NCBI GenBank assembly: GCA_030268105.1
Contig: BSDZ01000080.1
Span: forward strand, 5,395,501 to 5,459,500
Direction of reading: 5' to 3'
Source: Volvox africanus
Lineage: Eukaryota > Chlorophyta > Chlorophyceae > Chlamydomonadales > Volvocaceae
Length of the DNA: 64,000 nt
Under the pieces are notes generated by a model. The model did not search any database, was not told where the DNA came from, and saw only the letters and a list, made by a program, of their open reading frames with translations. This document shows positions 40,372 through 53,731 of the stretch, piece by piece. The position numbers and the translations under genes were made by a program. How positions within the stretch are numbered: position 1 is the stretch's first letter; each line of letters opens with the position of its first letter.

Positions 40372-43300
40372 TTAGGCCTCCGCCGCTTCATCAATCATAA
40401 AGGCAAACACCTGGGGCGGACAGTCCTCACTGCGCAACGCTGGCGGCAGCCCCTCCCTCAGCCCCTCGTGCAACCGCGGCTCATTCACGACCTGCAGCAA
40501 CTGCCGTGACACACCCCCACTGCTACCGCCGCCGCCGCCATAACCCTGCACGATGAGCGGCACGCTGTCCTCGTCCAGCAGGAAGGTCACGATGAGCCCG
40601 CCGTTGTTGGCCACTGAGTGCCGCCGCTTCATCTCTTCGAGCACCTCACCCGATACGTTACGAGAAACAGCCTCAGAAGGCGGGGCCGGTACGGCACCCG
40701 CCTCATCTGCTGCAGCCGCCGCCGCCGCCGCCGCGACTGCCGCTTCTGCCGCCTCCATGACGGCATCGCTCGGCCCCACTCCCTCGCCTTCGGCTGGTTG
40801 CTGCACATCACCCCCGACTGCCGCACCCAATTCCTCTCCCATCTTCCCCTTCCCCGAACCAGGCCCCATCGCAGTAGTTGAAGCAGTGAGCTCGCTTCCG
40901 TTGCCCTCGGTCTCCCCCCTGCCCCAGGACACCCCGCAAACGACCTCCACCTCGCCCGCGGCTGCTGCAGGCTCAGCTGGGGCGCTGCTCTCCACATCGG
41001 AAGGCTGAGCCGCGCCGGTAGCGGCCGCTGCGGGAGGTGCACCGCCTGGCAGCGCATGCAGCAATGGCTGATGAGGCGGTGGTGGCGGCCGAGGTGAGTC
41101 GTCCCAGAAGGTTGTGGCCAGGCGGTACAGCTGTTGCATGTTGAGCGCGGGGCACATGGTGGTGAAGTCGTCCAGGCGTAGAGCGCCCTTGTTGGCCAAC
41201 ACCAAGAAACGAGCAGCCTTTGCGGGTGGGTAGGTTGGTGGGGAGCGCGGTTGGGAGGGCGGGGTGTTCGTGGATGAGGCCGGGGGTCGGAGGGGGAGGC
41301 TGAAGCAGGAATGGAGTTGTTATTTGAGGGACATCAGGCAGGCCGCGTGAGAAGTAGGATAGGCTTGACTAAGCCCGGCTGAAAAGGTGACCGATGCAGT
41401 CAGGCGCACAAATAATTTCATTCCATCCACCCCAAGTAATAATGTTCACCCCATTGCGACCTCCCACTCCCAGTTGGACAAACCCAGCCCACCACCCTCC
41501 GGGCAAGCCCGGCACCAGAGCTCTACTCTCTACCTCCACTCGCCAACACCACAATTTAAGAATCTGCTTTTCTGCCCACACCCTCCACCTCCACCTTCAC
41601 CTGGCGGATGTGCTTCAGGTCGTCCACCTGCCCTAACAAATCGTCGCCAGCCGTTACCACTGCTGCACTGGGGCCCAGGCCCGCCTGCCCGCTGGCCGCT
41701 GCGGCTGATCCCGCCGCCGTCACAGCTGCCGCCGGGGCGCCGCTGCCCGCCAACCAGGAGTCCAGCAGTTGTAGACCCTCTATGAGATAGCGGGCGTTGG
41801 ATGTGGAGCAGCACTCGGGGCGAAGGAGCAGCTGGTTGAACAGTTGCACATCCACGAAGGAAAGCGTCTGGCAGGAGGCCGGGGAAGGGAACGAGAAGGA
41901 AGTCGGAGTCAGGCAAGAGATTGAGAGCCGGGGTTCTGGGAGGGGGTGGAAGCAGTGACACGAGCCCATAGTGCCAACAGCGGAGGACAGAGTCTAGGAC
42001 GAGGGGCGAGTGCTCCTTTACCGACCCGCGGGTCAGCGGATTAAGGCCCACATCTACCTCCTGCTCCTGCCCCACCCCCGCACCCAGTCACCTGATGAAC
42101 CACATCCCCTGGACGACCTATCGGTGCCGTTCCCGCCCCCGGCCATCCCCACTACCACGGAACCCAATTCCGGCATCGTAGGTGTCCCCCTGGGCATGCC
42201 GTCGCTCCCTCTCTCCTGCCCCACCTGCTTGAACAGACAACGTATAAGTATGCGGGGCACATGGGCCTCTCGGAGCAGATTCAGGTGGTGGGAAATCACA
42301 GAGATGAGGTCGAGCCAGGGCTGGAGGGGCCCGGCGCCCTCGCCGCCCACGATATCTTCGGCAGTAGTACACCCTGCGGTGTAGAGCCAGGTCAGGTGGG
42401 GTGAGGTCAGAGGTGGGGTGGGGTCAGAGGTGGGGTGGGGTCAGGTCCCCCAGAGCTGCAACGAACGACCGTTGTCGTGATTGTGGTGTCGATGCTGTAG
42501 GGTGGAACCACTCGCATTCATTCATTCTCGGACTTCAGCTGCCATGCTCACGTGGCCACTTGTTCAACTCGGAATCAAAACACCCCCCGCTCCGTGATGA
42601 CCCCTCACCTTGATCGGTACTCTCGTCCGCTGCAGCCGCCCAGCCGGGAGGACACTCCTCCCTCCCTGGAGAATCCCGCGGGGAATTCGGTTGCTGCACG
42701 CAACCCGGCAGTACGGCGCTTACGTGACGCTTCAGCGAGTCCCGCATTTGCATGTACGTCTTCTGGACGAGCAGATCGAGCTGCTGGCGGAAGGCCAATT
42801 GAGGGGGTTGTGCGGCGGAGGCGCAGGTCGGAGCGGCGACCACAGGCGCAGAGGTCGACGCGCGAGTCCGAGTGGCGTGTGGCTCGGGCACACACACAGT
42901 GGGTGCGGGCTTCCTGTTGCCTCCCCTGCCCCCGCCTGCTCCGGGGGGGACTGGAGGCAGTGCCTTCAGAGCGTTGGCGCCGCGGGCGAGGAGGGGAAGG
43001 TTGGTTGCGGTTGCGGAACGGCCGGGGGCCCCGATGGGATATGAGACACGTTGCGGACAATGACGGGCTGTTGGGTAAACATCAAGAAAAGAGGAGGAGG
43101 GCGAAGAGGAAGAGGAAGAGAGTACGCCATTGCGCCATCGAGACGCACACGGGGATGCGGTATCAGGGCCAGACTTTGAATACCCAGGGCAGCCTTGGGC
43201 GTTGAATGAAGCAAGCGAGCTGTTTCCCATCAAGCCGTCTCCAAGGACAGCTCCAAGGCTGTGCATCTATTGATAGTGAATGTGAATAGGCTGCACGCAA

Positions 43301-45788
43301 GCGCCGCTCACCAGTCGCATGAGCCTGGGCCGCAAGTTGGTCGGGCCCGGAGGCCCTGCGCCCATCCCTCCTGCCCATTCAGCCACGTCACTTCTCCCTC
43401 ACCTCGTAATGAGTCCCCGTGCCGCCGGTCGCCGCCTCTGAGCCCTGGCCCTCCTGCTGCTGCTGTTCGTGTTGCTCGTCCACGCCACTTCCCGCTTCCG
43501 CCGACTGCTGCGCGGCAGCGCTCTCTCCTTTTCCCCGCCTCCGCATATTCAGCAGACCCCTCCCCAGCATGTCAGTGATGGTGGTGCCCACACTTCTCTT
43601 CAGTTCCTGGACTTTGGCGGCAGCAGCGCTGGCAGCGCGGGCCACGGACGCCCGCGCATCGCCCGCAACCGCTGCTAGAGGTGTAGGCCCATGCGCGGCA
43701 GCACCGCTGGCACTACCGCCTGCTCCTCCGCGGGACAGGCTTGGAAGAGGCAGATGAGGGTTCACCATCGCCAGTAGAATGGAGGTCACCGCGAGCCTGG
43801 GAGGGGGGGTCCATGATGATGATGGCGGTGTGTATGCGTATACGTAGGAGCGCGATCGGGAGGGGAGGGGAGGGGAGGCACGGGAAGCAGTTGTGGGCCC
43901 GAGGCACCCTGCAGTGAGAAGAGGATGATGATGCAAGAGGTAATTGAGACCATGATTCCGCCGTACCGAGGTACGCCAGAGGGCGGCACGCAGCTCCGCA
44001 GGAAGACCTGATTAGGCAACGAAACGTCTAAAGGATTGTAGTAATGATGGGGATGCGGCGGATGGATGTGGGGGATTAGATAACATACCCCCGGAGAGCG
44101 GGGCACCGGGTGGGCAGCGGCAGTCGTGCAGAGGGTCTTAATCAGAAGGCACCCGCGGGCTCCTCGTGGATTGCTCTCGTGGGCCGCCACGTCCAGAAAT
44201 CAACGACGGCCCCATCTGCCATCCATCATCATATCGCCATCATAATGTTCATAACAATGACAACAACAACAGCAACGATAGAAATAATAACAATATACAT
44301 TATACATAAATATTATTTATTACATACATTAGTATTCTTTAAATATTAAAATAACTTATATTATTATTATGATTACATCACCTAATGAACCTTTCCCCCC
44401 TGTGAGCCCCATGCCAGGTCCCAGCCCACCGCCGCCACGCAACCACCATGCTCCCGCTTCGCACACACCCCTCCAAACTCCGCCCTCTCAGCTCCTCTCA
44501 GCTCACCAGTACGCCACCTCCCGCGTGGCTGCCTCCACTGCCGCCCGCTCCACCTCTGCTGGGGCGTCCGCTCCGACCCAGGAGGGCAGCGGGAGGGGGC
44601 TGCTGCCAAGGTGGTTCTCACCGAGGGCCCCCCCGCTGCTGATCCCCGCCCGGGCTCGGGCCGCCGACATGGTCCGCGCGAGGATGGCGTCTTCGTCCGT
44701 TGCAACGAGCATCAAGGCACTCAGGTTCTCGAGCACCGCGGCAGCCGGGAAGTCACCACTAAAGCAGCCCCACCGTAAGCAGCACCTGAGGGCCCGCATA
44801 GTGTTGTGCGGCAAGGTGAAGTGGATACGGTATCGGCGCATTTGAATCAGTGGAATGTGAACTTTGGCGATCTTATGGGGATCTTCTCAGCTTTCTGGGC
44901 TGACGAGAGGCTGTCGACATCCGCTATCAAGAGGCCACTGCAGGTGCCAGCCAGAGCGCCTGGGCGAACACAGTTTCGTTCAGGTGCTGTCAAAGCGGCA
45001 GCTATCGCGGTCAATTGCCAGGGGTTCTTAATACCTCAGGGAATGTAAAGACGAGACGGTAGGTGGTTCATATTAGCATTTGTCCATTTGCACTTGCACG
45101 TGTTCATTGGCATGCACTCTACCTCGGCGCCCCACGTGCATCGATCCTGTCACCTCTACTATCAATTAGGTGAACATCAGCCGTGGCGCGAGCCAGTCAC
45201 CCAGCTGAGGGAGGATGCGATTCCCTTTTGCCCCTCGGCCCTTCTGGTCGCACCTGTAAACCAGCAAGGATGCAACCGGACGCCCCCTATCGTAGCCCAG
45301 CTGTGGCCCGGTAGATAGCACATCCAGGACCTTCTGCTGCTCCAGCAGCTGCTCAGCAACCACAAGCTTTGCATGTCTCCGCATTAGCGCCTACGAACAG
45401 GGAGACAATCCCGCAACGGTTTCGTGTGTAGTACTGTACTGGCAGGTCGTGGAGCGACGAGCTTGTTCAACCTTTTTAACATAACTACCTGCAGCTGTGC
45501 TTCCGTTTCTTCAATTCGCTGTTGGTTCTCCTGTAGCACATGCGCGGCTTGCGCCAAGGTGCTGACACCAAGGTCGGTGTCTAACTGCAACTTTGGCATA
45601 TCCTGAAGTTGAAAGCTTAGACTGTTTGCACCTCCTGCCAAAAATGATGATGTCGGAGGTCTTGCATCCGTAGGGAGCGCTTGCAGAGGCCCTGTTGTAG
45701 CCGCGACTGGCGGAACGCTCGACACCGGGTCAAGGATTAGGGCAGCCTCTTCGTTGTCATCTAGAGTAAAGTTAGCCGATGATGCCAT
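40372..45788 (-). CDS. Motorless dilute (DIL) domain protein, myosin V/XI tail-like, complete (1,009 aa, 8 exons)
   Basis: Exons on the minus strand are 45788-45489, 45390-45254, 44785-44507, 43796-43403, 43266-42609, 42373-42225, 41867-41601 and 41217-40372. Phases are 0, 2, 2, 0, 1, 0, 0 and the total is 3,030 nt. After an acidic/Ala-rich N terminus, residues 78-125 form a coiled coil (TLAQAAHVLQENQQRIEETE, then EQLLEQQKVLDVL). The globular tail then follows plant myosin XI block by block: LGYDRGRPVASLLVYR, LAVTSILLAMV, FRQQLDLLVQKTYMQMRDSL, FVDVQLFNQLLLRPECC, DLKHIRQ, LNMQQLYRLATTFWDD and FLLDEDSVPLIV. The family role is cargo and organelle binding. No motor, IQ motif or other head sequence is present: the ATG at 45788 is followed upstream by a divergent gene. 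Long Ala/Gly/Pro insertions interrupt the domain (exons 4-5 and about 150 residues in exon 8). The exon 5 acceptor is the least certain junction. Confidence 0.85.
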
Positions 45789-46151
45789 GATTGCCTAAGC
45801 CTGTTCGCCTGAACAGTTCGATTTGAGCTATAACTACTCACTGGTGCCACGGCACCAAACTCATTAAACCACTTATTCACAAGGAATGCTGAAGTAGTTA
45901 TTGCTAGGTTTTGACATGCTATGACCAGGTTGTATGGATGAAGCGGTGTTGAACAGGTGAAACCCTGCCGTGCAACATGCAAAATGTGGGAATGCAAGGG
46001 ACCAGGGATGCCGCCTGCGTAGTTACATGAAACCACTGACTTTAAGCATTATTTTGACTCCGGAAACCTTGATATATTTACCTCAGCTGTTAGGCCCTTG
46101 CCGAATCTTTCACCGATACTCGACTGATCGTCGCTATCCCGCGTTATTGCA
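45789..46151. promoter_or_regulatory. Divergent promoter region, DIL gene / DUF3067 gene
   Basis: These 363 bp separate two outward-facing ATGs. No other gene fits. Shared or bidirectional promoter activity is inferred from spacing only. Confidence 0.5.
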
Positions 46152-49100
46152 ATGGCAACAAAGCTTCCTTTGGAGAAATGTAACCTTCGAACCTCGCGTT
46201 ATCTGCGCCGAAGCGGAGGAAACTTTTCTGTAAATAGGTTTGCGTCACCAGCTACCACTCGCGCCAACCTTGGTGACTTTTTCAGTGGTTTTTTTGATGG
46301 AAGCTGGGCTCCAAAAAGCACGCGAATATGGCGAAATCAATCGTTTGAGTTTACATCAAACGATGAGAAAGGTAGGGTGACCACTCAGAGGCAAGCGTAA
46401 ACTGACTAGGTAATGGTGTAATGACCGGAAGCACACACATGGTTGCATCCAACGTCGGGCTGGCTTGTTGTGGTTGCGCTTCATCGGTGCGACGTGGCTG
46501 TCGACCGGCGCCACACGTCAGGCGTGGTCACGACGCCAAAGCTTTCCGCAAATCAGGCAGCGAAGTATTGCTACTGCTCATACTTATGTTCTATCGGCAC
46601 CTTACCCTCATCGCCCGCTCGCGCAGAACTCATGAGTTCTAAATCTCAGACCATATCATACTGTGCGCCCTGGCTTACTCACCGCAGTCGACGACAGCTC
46701 CAGCGGCAGTGGGGATGTGGACCGCATGGACCGCGCTCTCGATGACCTTCAGGTGAGTGTACTCCAGCGCTTAACGGCTAGACCTGGGGCTCACGAACCG
46801 ACCCAGGTGAGTTTTTGGTTGTGGACTCTTGCGTCGTCGTCCTCCCCAGTTACTGCGGTGTACCCAGACGTATGCCAAGTATGGGCATACCATCTACGGC
46901 GGCGCATCCGGCTATCGAGGCTACTTTAACTAAGTCATGGGCCTGGTGCAACGGGGGTTGGTGCTTGGTTGAATGGCGGAGAGACGGGCGGGCATTGGCT
47001 TTGACCATATGAATTGGCTCCTTTATGTCCATTTTTGACGAACGTGGTGTGTTTTGTTTTGGTTGGAGGAGGGATTCTGTTACACGGTCCTGTGCGCTGT
47101 GAGACCCCTGAGCATCGCGCCCTGAGGATTGCAGTGCCATATGGGATGCGGAGCGCAGCACGTCAGCGTCCACTGCAGCATGGCGATTCGCACCACTCCT
47201 TGCTGCCCCTAATTTTGCCTTTTAATCGTTCACTGGAAGCAATCTACTCGTTGCCGTTGCCACTCGCCACTACACGCACCCGTTGAATGCGGAGGTCAGC
47301 TTTGGTAGTGGCCCAGCTACAGTGACTACCTCTCTCAAATAGGTATCTATCCTACACTGATGCGGTCGACGGCACTGCGGCGCGAGGTCAAACAGATCTC
47401 ATTTTCATAGACGGAACATGTCGTGTTGTTGCGCCCGCTGGCTCGGTCCTGGCTGCTTCCCCGCAGACTCGTCTAAACAGCATACCCAGCTCGTTGCGGC
47501 CCTCCCTGGGAGACCTCGACGCTGTAGACGCCAGCACTGCGGACAACAGCGGCTTTGATGGCGCCTCAGCGCTGTCCAGGTCGTTCAGTGAGGTTGATGA
47601 CGGGGACCTGGCAGCGGCGCTGAATTGCCGCATCGGCCAGATCGCTGCCAGTACATTGTCACATGACGGCGAGGTCGCGGAGGACGAAATGCGGAAGCCG
47701 TTGTCAGGTAGGGCACGGGATGGTGTGGCGGATCTCATGCACCGGGGGGTTTTCTTGCGGCCGAGGTTGCAACCTTAGAGGAGGTAGGCCACCTTCACTG
47801 CGATGGGGGGAACGAGAGGCCGGCGTGTGTGGGCCTGGAGGGGCCATGAAGTATGTATGTGGGGAGGGGATCTAAAGCTCCTTGGACTAAGCTCAGGAAT
47901 GGAAAGAAGCTCCGGGATTATTCGAGCACGGGTACATGTTCCAGGGTGGGTCTGAGGAGAGCCGGGACCCGGGGTGTGATGCAGTGCGGTGGGGCGCGAG
48001 TTCTCCGATGACGTGCATTGTCCCTGCTGGCGGTTCGCCAAGGTGGGGCGATAATGTTGCCCTGGCACTGGCCTTGTGAAGAGAGGGTCGCTTCATCGAA
48101 GAAAGCGGTGATGAAATACGAGGTCTGGACTTCCAAGCTTCTTTTCGCCGTTAACACTGGCCAATGACCTGCACCTGATTGGGTAACTCGCCACTACCGG
48201 GGTCCATTCTTGCAGCACAAGAACTTCGGCAATTGATATTTACAAAATACGGCAAGACGTATGATGTTTCTTTCGTTCGGCGTGATATTCCCGGCAAGAC
48301 GTTTGTGTGTCTCAATATCATGTGGAGCCACCTGGAGCAGCGCTCTTTCAAGCTTACTGAGCAGCAGGTGGGGACCGATCCAGCATCCGTGTAAAGAGGC
48401 TTTGGGTTGCTGGTTTGCGTGCCTAATACCGTACAGTGTATTGTTCGGAGAGCACCGCCGTCACTAATCAATCCCCAACACATGCTGTACGGTTGGAGAT
48501 TGCACCAAATCCAAAGGCAGTGTTTGAGGAAAGGGCTGCGGTTGTGGGAGGGAGGAACTCCTAATGCACCACAGACCACCAATCCCCCAATTGCTTTGCG
48601 TTGACACGAGATAGGGAACTCCAATGCTGGTATGGGGTAAGTTCCTTGCTGCGATCTAGATCAAGTGGATCTGGCTGCGCTTCCTGGTGGTCGTTGCAAT
48701 CCCCCGCAGTACATGGAAAAGCTGGACGGTGTGGCGTACCTGGTCGGAGCCCTGGGGCAAACCGACAAGGTCCGTGCCTTCCTCAAGGAGCCGGCCCGCA
48801 GCCAGAAGGGCCTGCCGCCGCGGCCTGTGGTGGGGACAGCGGTGAGCGGGGGAGGGAAACGGGAGTGCCTGGATGGGATGGCGTGTGCTGTTTCCGTGTG
48901 CTGGGAAACCATTTCGAAGAGGGAGTGGTGTTGTGTAATGGTGAGGGAGTAATGGTGCATATTGGGGCATGCGTTAAAGATAAGGGACAATCCACATGCA
49001 CAGCTAAGTTGATGGGTGTTGTTGGAGGGTAATTTCATGCCTGGAAGAAGTGACCTGGGGGAACCAAGCGGCGCGAACGAGGTGGTGGTTCCAGGGCGAG

Positions 49101-49484
49101 GCAGGATTGAGACCGTGCAGGCGGGGATTTAGGATGCGGCGTGGAAGCAAGTCGTGTGCGATTCCGGGGGTCCGAGGGCTGTTGGTTCCCCTTCCACAGT
49201 GGAGAGGTGCGTGGTAGTGTCATTCTTCTGCGACTTGTGTTGTCCTCCTCTCCAAGGGACACTGCTCCAGTGCATGTTGACGTGCCGCCTCTATGCGACC
49301 ACCTACACCCAATCGGGCACCAGCACCCGTCAAGTCCCCATTCACTCCCGGAGGGCAATGGCAGCTGCTCATGGTGGTAACTCTTTGCTTGCCTTGGACT
49401 TCATTTCTTGAATTGCAGATCAGCATCCGCTTCGACTTGGAGGCAGGGGTGATAGAGGAGTGGTTTGGAAACGGTTACCAGTAA
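46152..49484 (+). CDS. DUF3067 family protein, probably plastid-targeted, complete (291 aa, 6 exons)
   Basis: Exons are 46152-46371, 46688-46752, 47467-47707, 48216-48367, 48710-48841 and 49419-49484, with phases 1, 0, 1, 0, 0 and a total of 876 nt. The first about 60 residues are rich in Arg, Ser, Thr and Phe with few acids (KCNLRTSRYLRRSGG), like a chloroplast transit peptide. A Ser/Asp-rich linker follows. The conserved C-terminal domain matches the small cyanobacterial DUF3067 proteins: QELRQLIFTKYGKTYDV, FVCLNIMWSHLEQRSFKL, YMEKLDGVAYLVGALGQ, VRAFLKEPARS and the final ISIRFDLEAGVIEEWF. The family occurs in cyanobacteria and the green plastid lineage; its biochemical role is not known to me. 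A plastid location is inferred. It is divergent from the DIL gene and has long introns. No TGTAA was found close to the stop. Confidence 0.8.
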
Positions 49485-49987
49485 GCTGTTCACCGGTCGG
49501 TGCACGGCACCTCGGAGACCCCCCATATACAAGTTACTGGAGTGGTACATGGAGGCGGTGCTCTTACAGAGCATCGGTAGAAGAGAGGTTTATGGTGGAG
49601 ATTGAGTCCGATGATAAATTTGCAGCAAAGGCTGCAAGAGATTGATTGTTTTATATTTCGTTTTGAATTTGCTGTTGGACTTCATAGGTGGGTTCGCTTG
49701 GCCACAATGGAAGGGCATCAGGTCCGTCTCTGACTCCGTCTGAGGCTCCGCCCCTGATTCTGCCCTGCCCTGCCATGGCATGCCGTGGCAGGAGCCAGAG
49801 TGTTGTCGAGGACAGGGTGAGCGCTTCAGCCGCTGTCTGGGAGGGGCAGGGAGTGGTGGAGTTGACGGCGGCACCACACCACTGGGGTGCACTGCTCGAC
49901 GTGATGGAGAGTCGACTAGAGCCTCGAGAGCTGACAGTGATCTGAATGTCGTCAATTGACCTCTTCGAACAGAACGCAGTCGGCGCG
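49485..49987. other. Convergent intergenic region after the DUF3067 gene
   Basis: It holds the 3' UTRs of the DUF3067 gene and the minus-strand gene that ends at 49988 (TGTAA on the minus strand at 49568-49564). A plus-strand frame to 49945 is open but has no supporting splice chain. Confidence 0.35.
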
Positions 49988-50444
49988 TCACTTCATGACG
50001 GACCTCCTGTGTAGGGTGGATCGAGATACCGGGTCAAATATCTTTAAGAATCAGTACGTGTGTGAGTGTGTGTACGTGTGTGTTTGCAACGCCCAACCTA
50101 CTTACTCGGCGCCCCAAACCTCGAACACGACCTCGTATCCCACAGAGGACTCAAACAAGCATACCTGAAGCGAGCCCCCTCAAGCAGCTCCTGCACCTCA
50201 TAGCTCTGAAACCATGAGATGTGGTAAATCCGTACTCACTGGGGGGAACCTAACTAACCTCAGGCGCCAAGAACTTGACATCCTCTATCTCGACACTTGA
50301 CTTGTGGATATCCAAGTCTATAGGGTTGAAGACACCTACGGCCTCCGGCTCCATCACCGCGAGCAGCGCCTTGATCTGCCTCCTGATGCTGTGGTGCACC
50401 GTGCGACTGGGTGCACACGGGCAGCTCAGGGTCTCAACAACCTC
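49988..50444 (-). CDS. 3' exons of an unidentified minus-strand gene (partial)
   Basis: Three exons could be joined: 50444-50259 (62 codons, phase 0 to 0), 50205-50165 (phase 2) and 50006-49988, ending in TGA. The first encodes EVVETLSCPCAPSRTVHHSI, then RRQIKALLAVMEPEAVGVF, then NPIDLDIHKSSVEIEDVKF. The second encodes SYEVQELLEGARF and the last ends RSVMK. The regular mix of charged and hydrophobic residues and the clean GT-AG sites argue for real coding sequence. The family is not recognised. Upstream exons must lie between 50445 and 52479, with the ATT array in an intron or upstream. One candidate frame at about 50640-50700 could not be confirmed. Confidence 0.5.
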
Positions 50445-52479
<2,035 letters not shown>

Positions 52480-52615
52480 ATGTTATACACAGTCATTGCG
52501 GCTTTTGGGGTTGCCAAGGTGCGCCGCTCTTCCCTTTCTTTCATGAATCCGCAATACAGGACTTCATCAGCCTGGATGACTCATTATTCAGGTTTAACAC
52601 ACCTCACCCACTTCC

Positions 52616-52670
<55 letters not shown>

Positions 52671-53729
52671 GTCTATGTCTATGTCTATGTCTCGGTCGGT
52701 CGGTCGCTCTCTTCCCCCTCGCTATCTATGCGCTTCATGCCCTGTGCCTAACCAACTCTTCTTGGCCTGAAAAACACGTGCATACATATAAGCACTCGGT
52801 GTATCTGCAGTCCATGAAGCGGCAGTTCACTCCAGCTGAGGTGGCGTCTTGCTACGGCGGCTCGGACATACCTGGGGGGCTGCAACCCGATGACGTCACT
52901 TGTGATGAGAACAAGAACAAGAAGAAGAACAAGAACACTATGGACGGGGCCAACCCTGCGGAGAGGGTACGTAAGGGCGCCGGGGTATCTTGAGGTCAGG
53001 AGAGGATTAGAGGCGGCACAACGATTGTCTGGAAGGCGCCGCATGGCTAGAAGTGAGGGTCGTGGTGGCGATGGGATCATGAAGTTGTTGAGAATGCTCC
53101 GGCTCGCGACCATAACGAGGTTATGGACGGAACATCCATAGGCGAGGCGTGCTAAGGCTAAAGAGGTGGCTTTGGTAGTCAAAGGTGGGCTGGGGAAAGT
53201 AACAGCTATGCCGCCGGCTTCTGGCTTGGTGGGAACTTAGCAACAGGTTCTGAATAGCGCCGCTGTCCTCCTCTTTCAGTATCGACCCTTTCTTTGCCGC
53301 AAGCTCTTGCGTCCCACAACCCAACAGTTTGCAATCCACCTGGCATTGGCCTCTTGCATCACCACAGCGGCCTCTCTATTTGCATACTCCGCGCCCTCCC
53401 CGCATGCACACTATATGTGAGCTATTGTTGAGTCAGGAAGACTCGCATAGGGTGCGTGGGTACTAGTCGTCTTGCTATGTCATCAAGTCGAGTCAAATAC
53501 ACACACTAACGCCAGCATGCGCCCGCTGCTGCCTACCCGGGCCGTCATGGCCTTGGGTTTATCCAAGCATTGGCCCTCCCTCGAGTCCAGTCAGCCTCCT
53601 GACCCCAACTCGGCGGAATCCGGGATCACGGCAGGCCCCTCCACTGGGTCAGTGCAGCCCAACCAGATTGGATGTAACATGCATGATACAGCTCCATCAG
53701 GTAACAGTATGCTGCGGATATCTCCATAG
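52480..53729 (+). CDS. Unidentified 181-aa protein with a membrane segment (4 exons)
   Basis: Exons are 52480-52518, 52811-52966, 53280-53416 and 53516-53729, with GT-AG sites, phases 0, 0, 2 and a total of 546 nt. The N terminus MLYTVIAAFGVAK is hydrophobic and could be a signal anchor. Exon 2 encodes SMKRQFTPAEVASCYGG and then a Lys/Asn-rich run (ENKNKKKNKN). Exon 3 encodes YRPFLCRKLLRPTTQQ and a helix, FAIHLALASCITTAASLFAY. Exon 4 is Ser/Pro-rich. The family is not recognised; a small mitochondrial or plastid membrane protein is one possibility. The first exon is short and the start is the least certain part. The TAG stop lies two bases from the stop of the next, opposite-strand gene. Confidence 0.5.
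52616..52704 (+). repeat. (CTGT)n-(CTATGT)n-(CGGT)n compound microsatellite
   Basis: About 13 CTGT units, then CTATGT units, then three CGGT units. It lies in the first intron of the 181-aa gene. Confidence 0.93.
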
Positions 53730-53731
53730 GG

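Noticed and set aside
49688..49945. Plus-strand gene after DUF3067
   Set aside because: The frame is open but short, without a start context, splice partners or family match.
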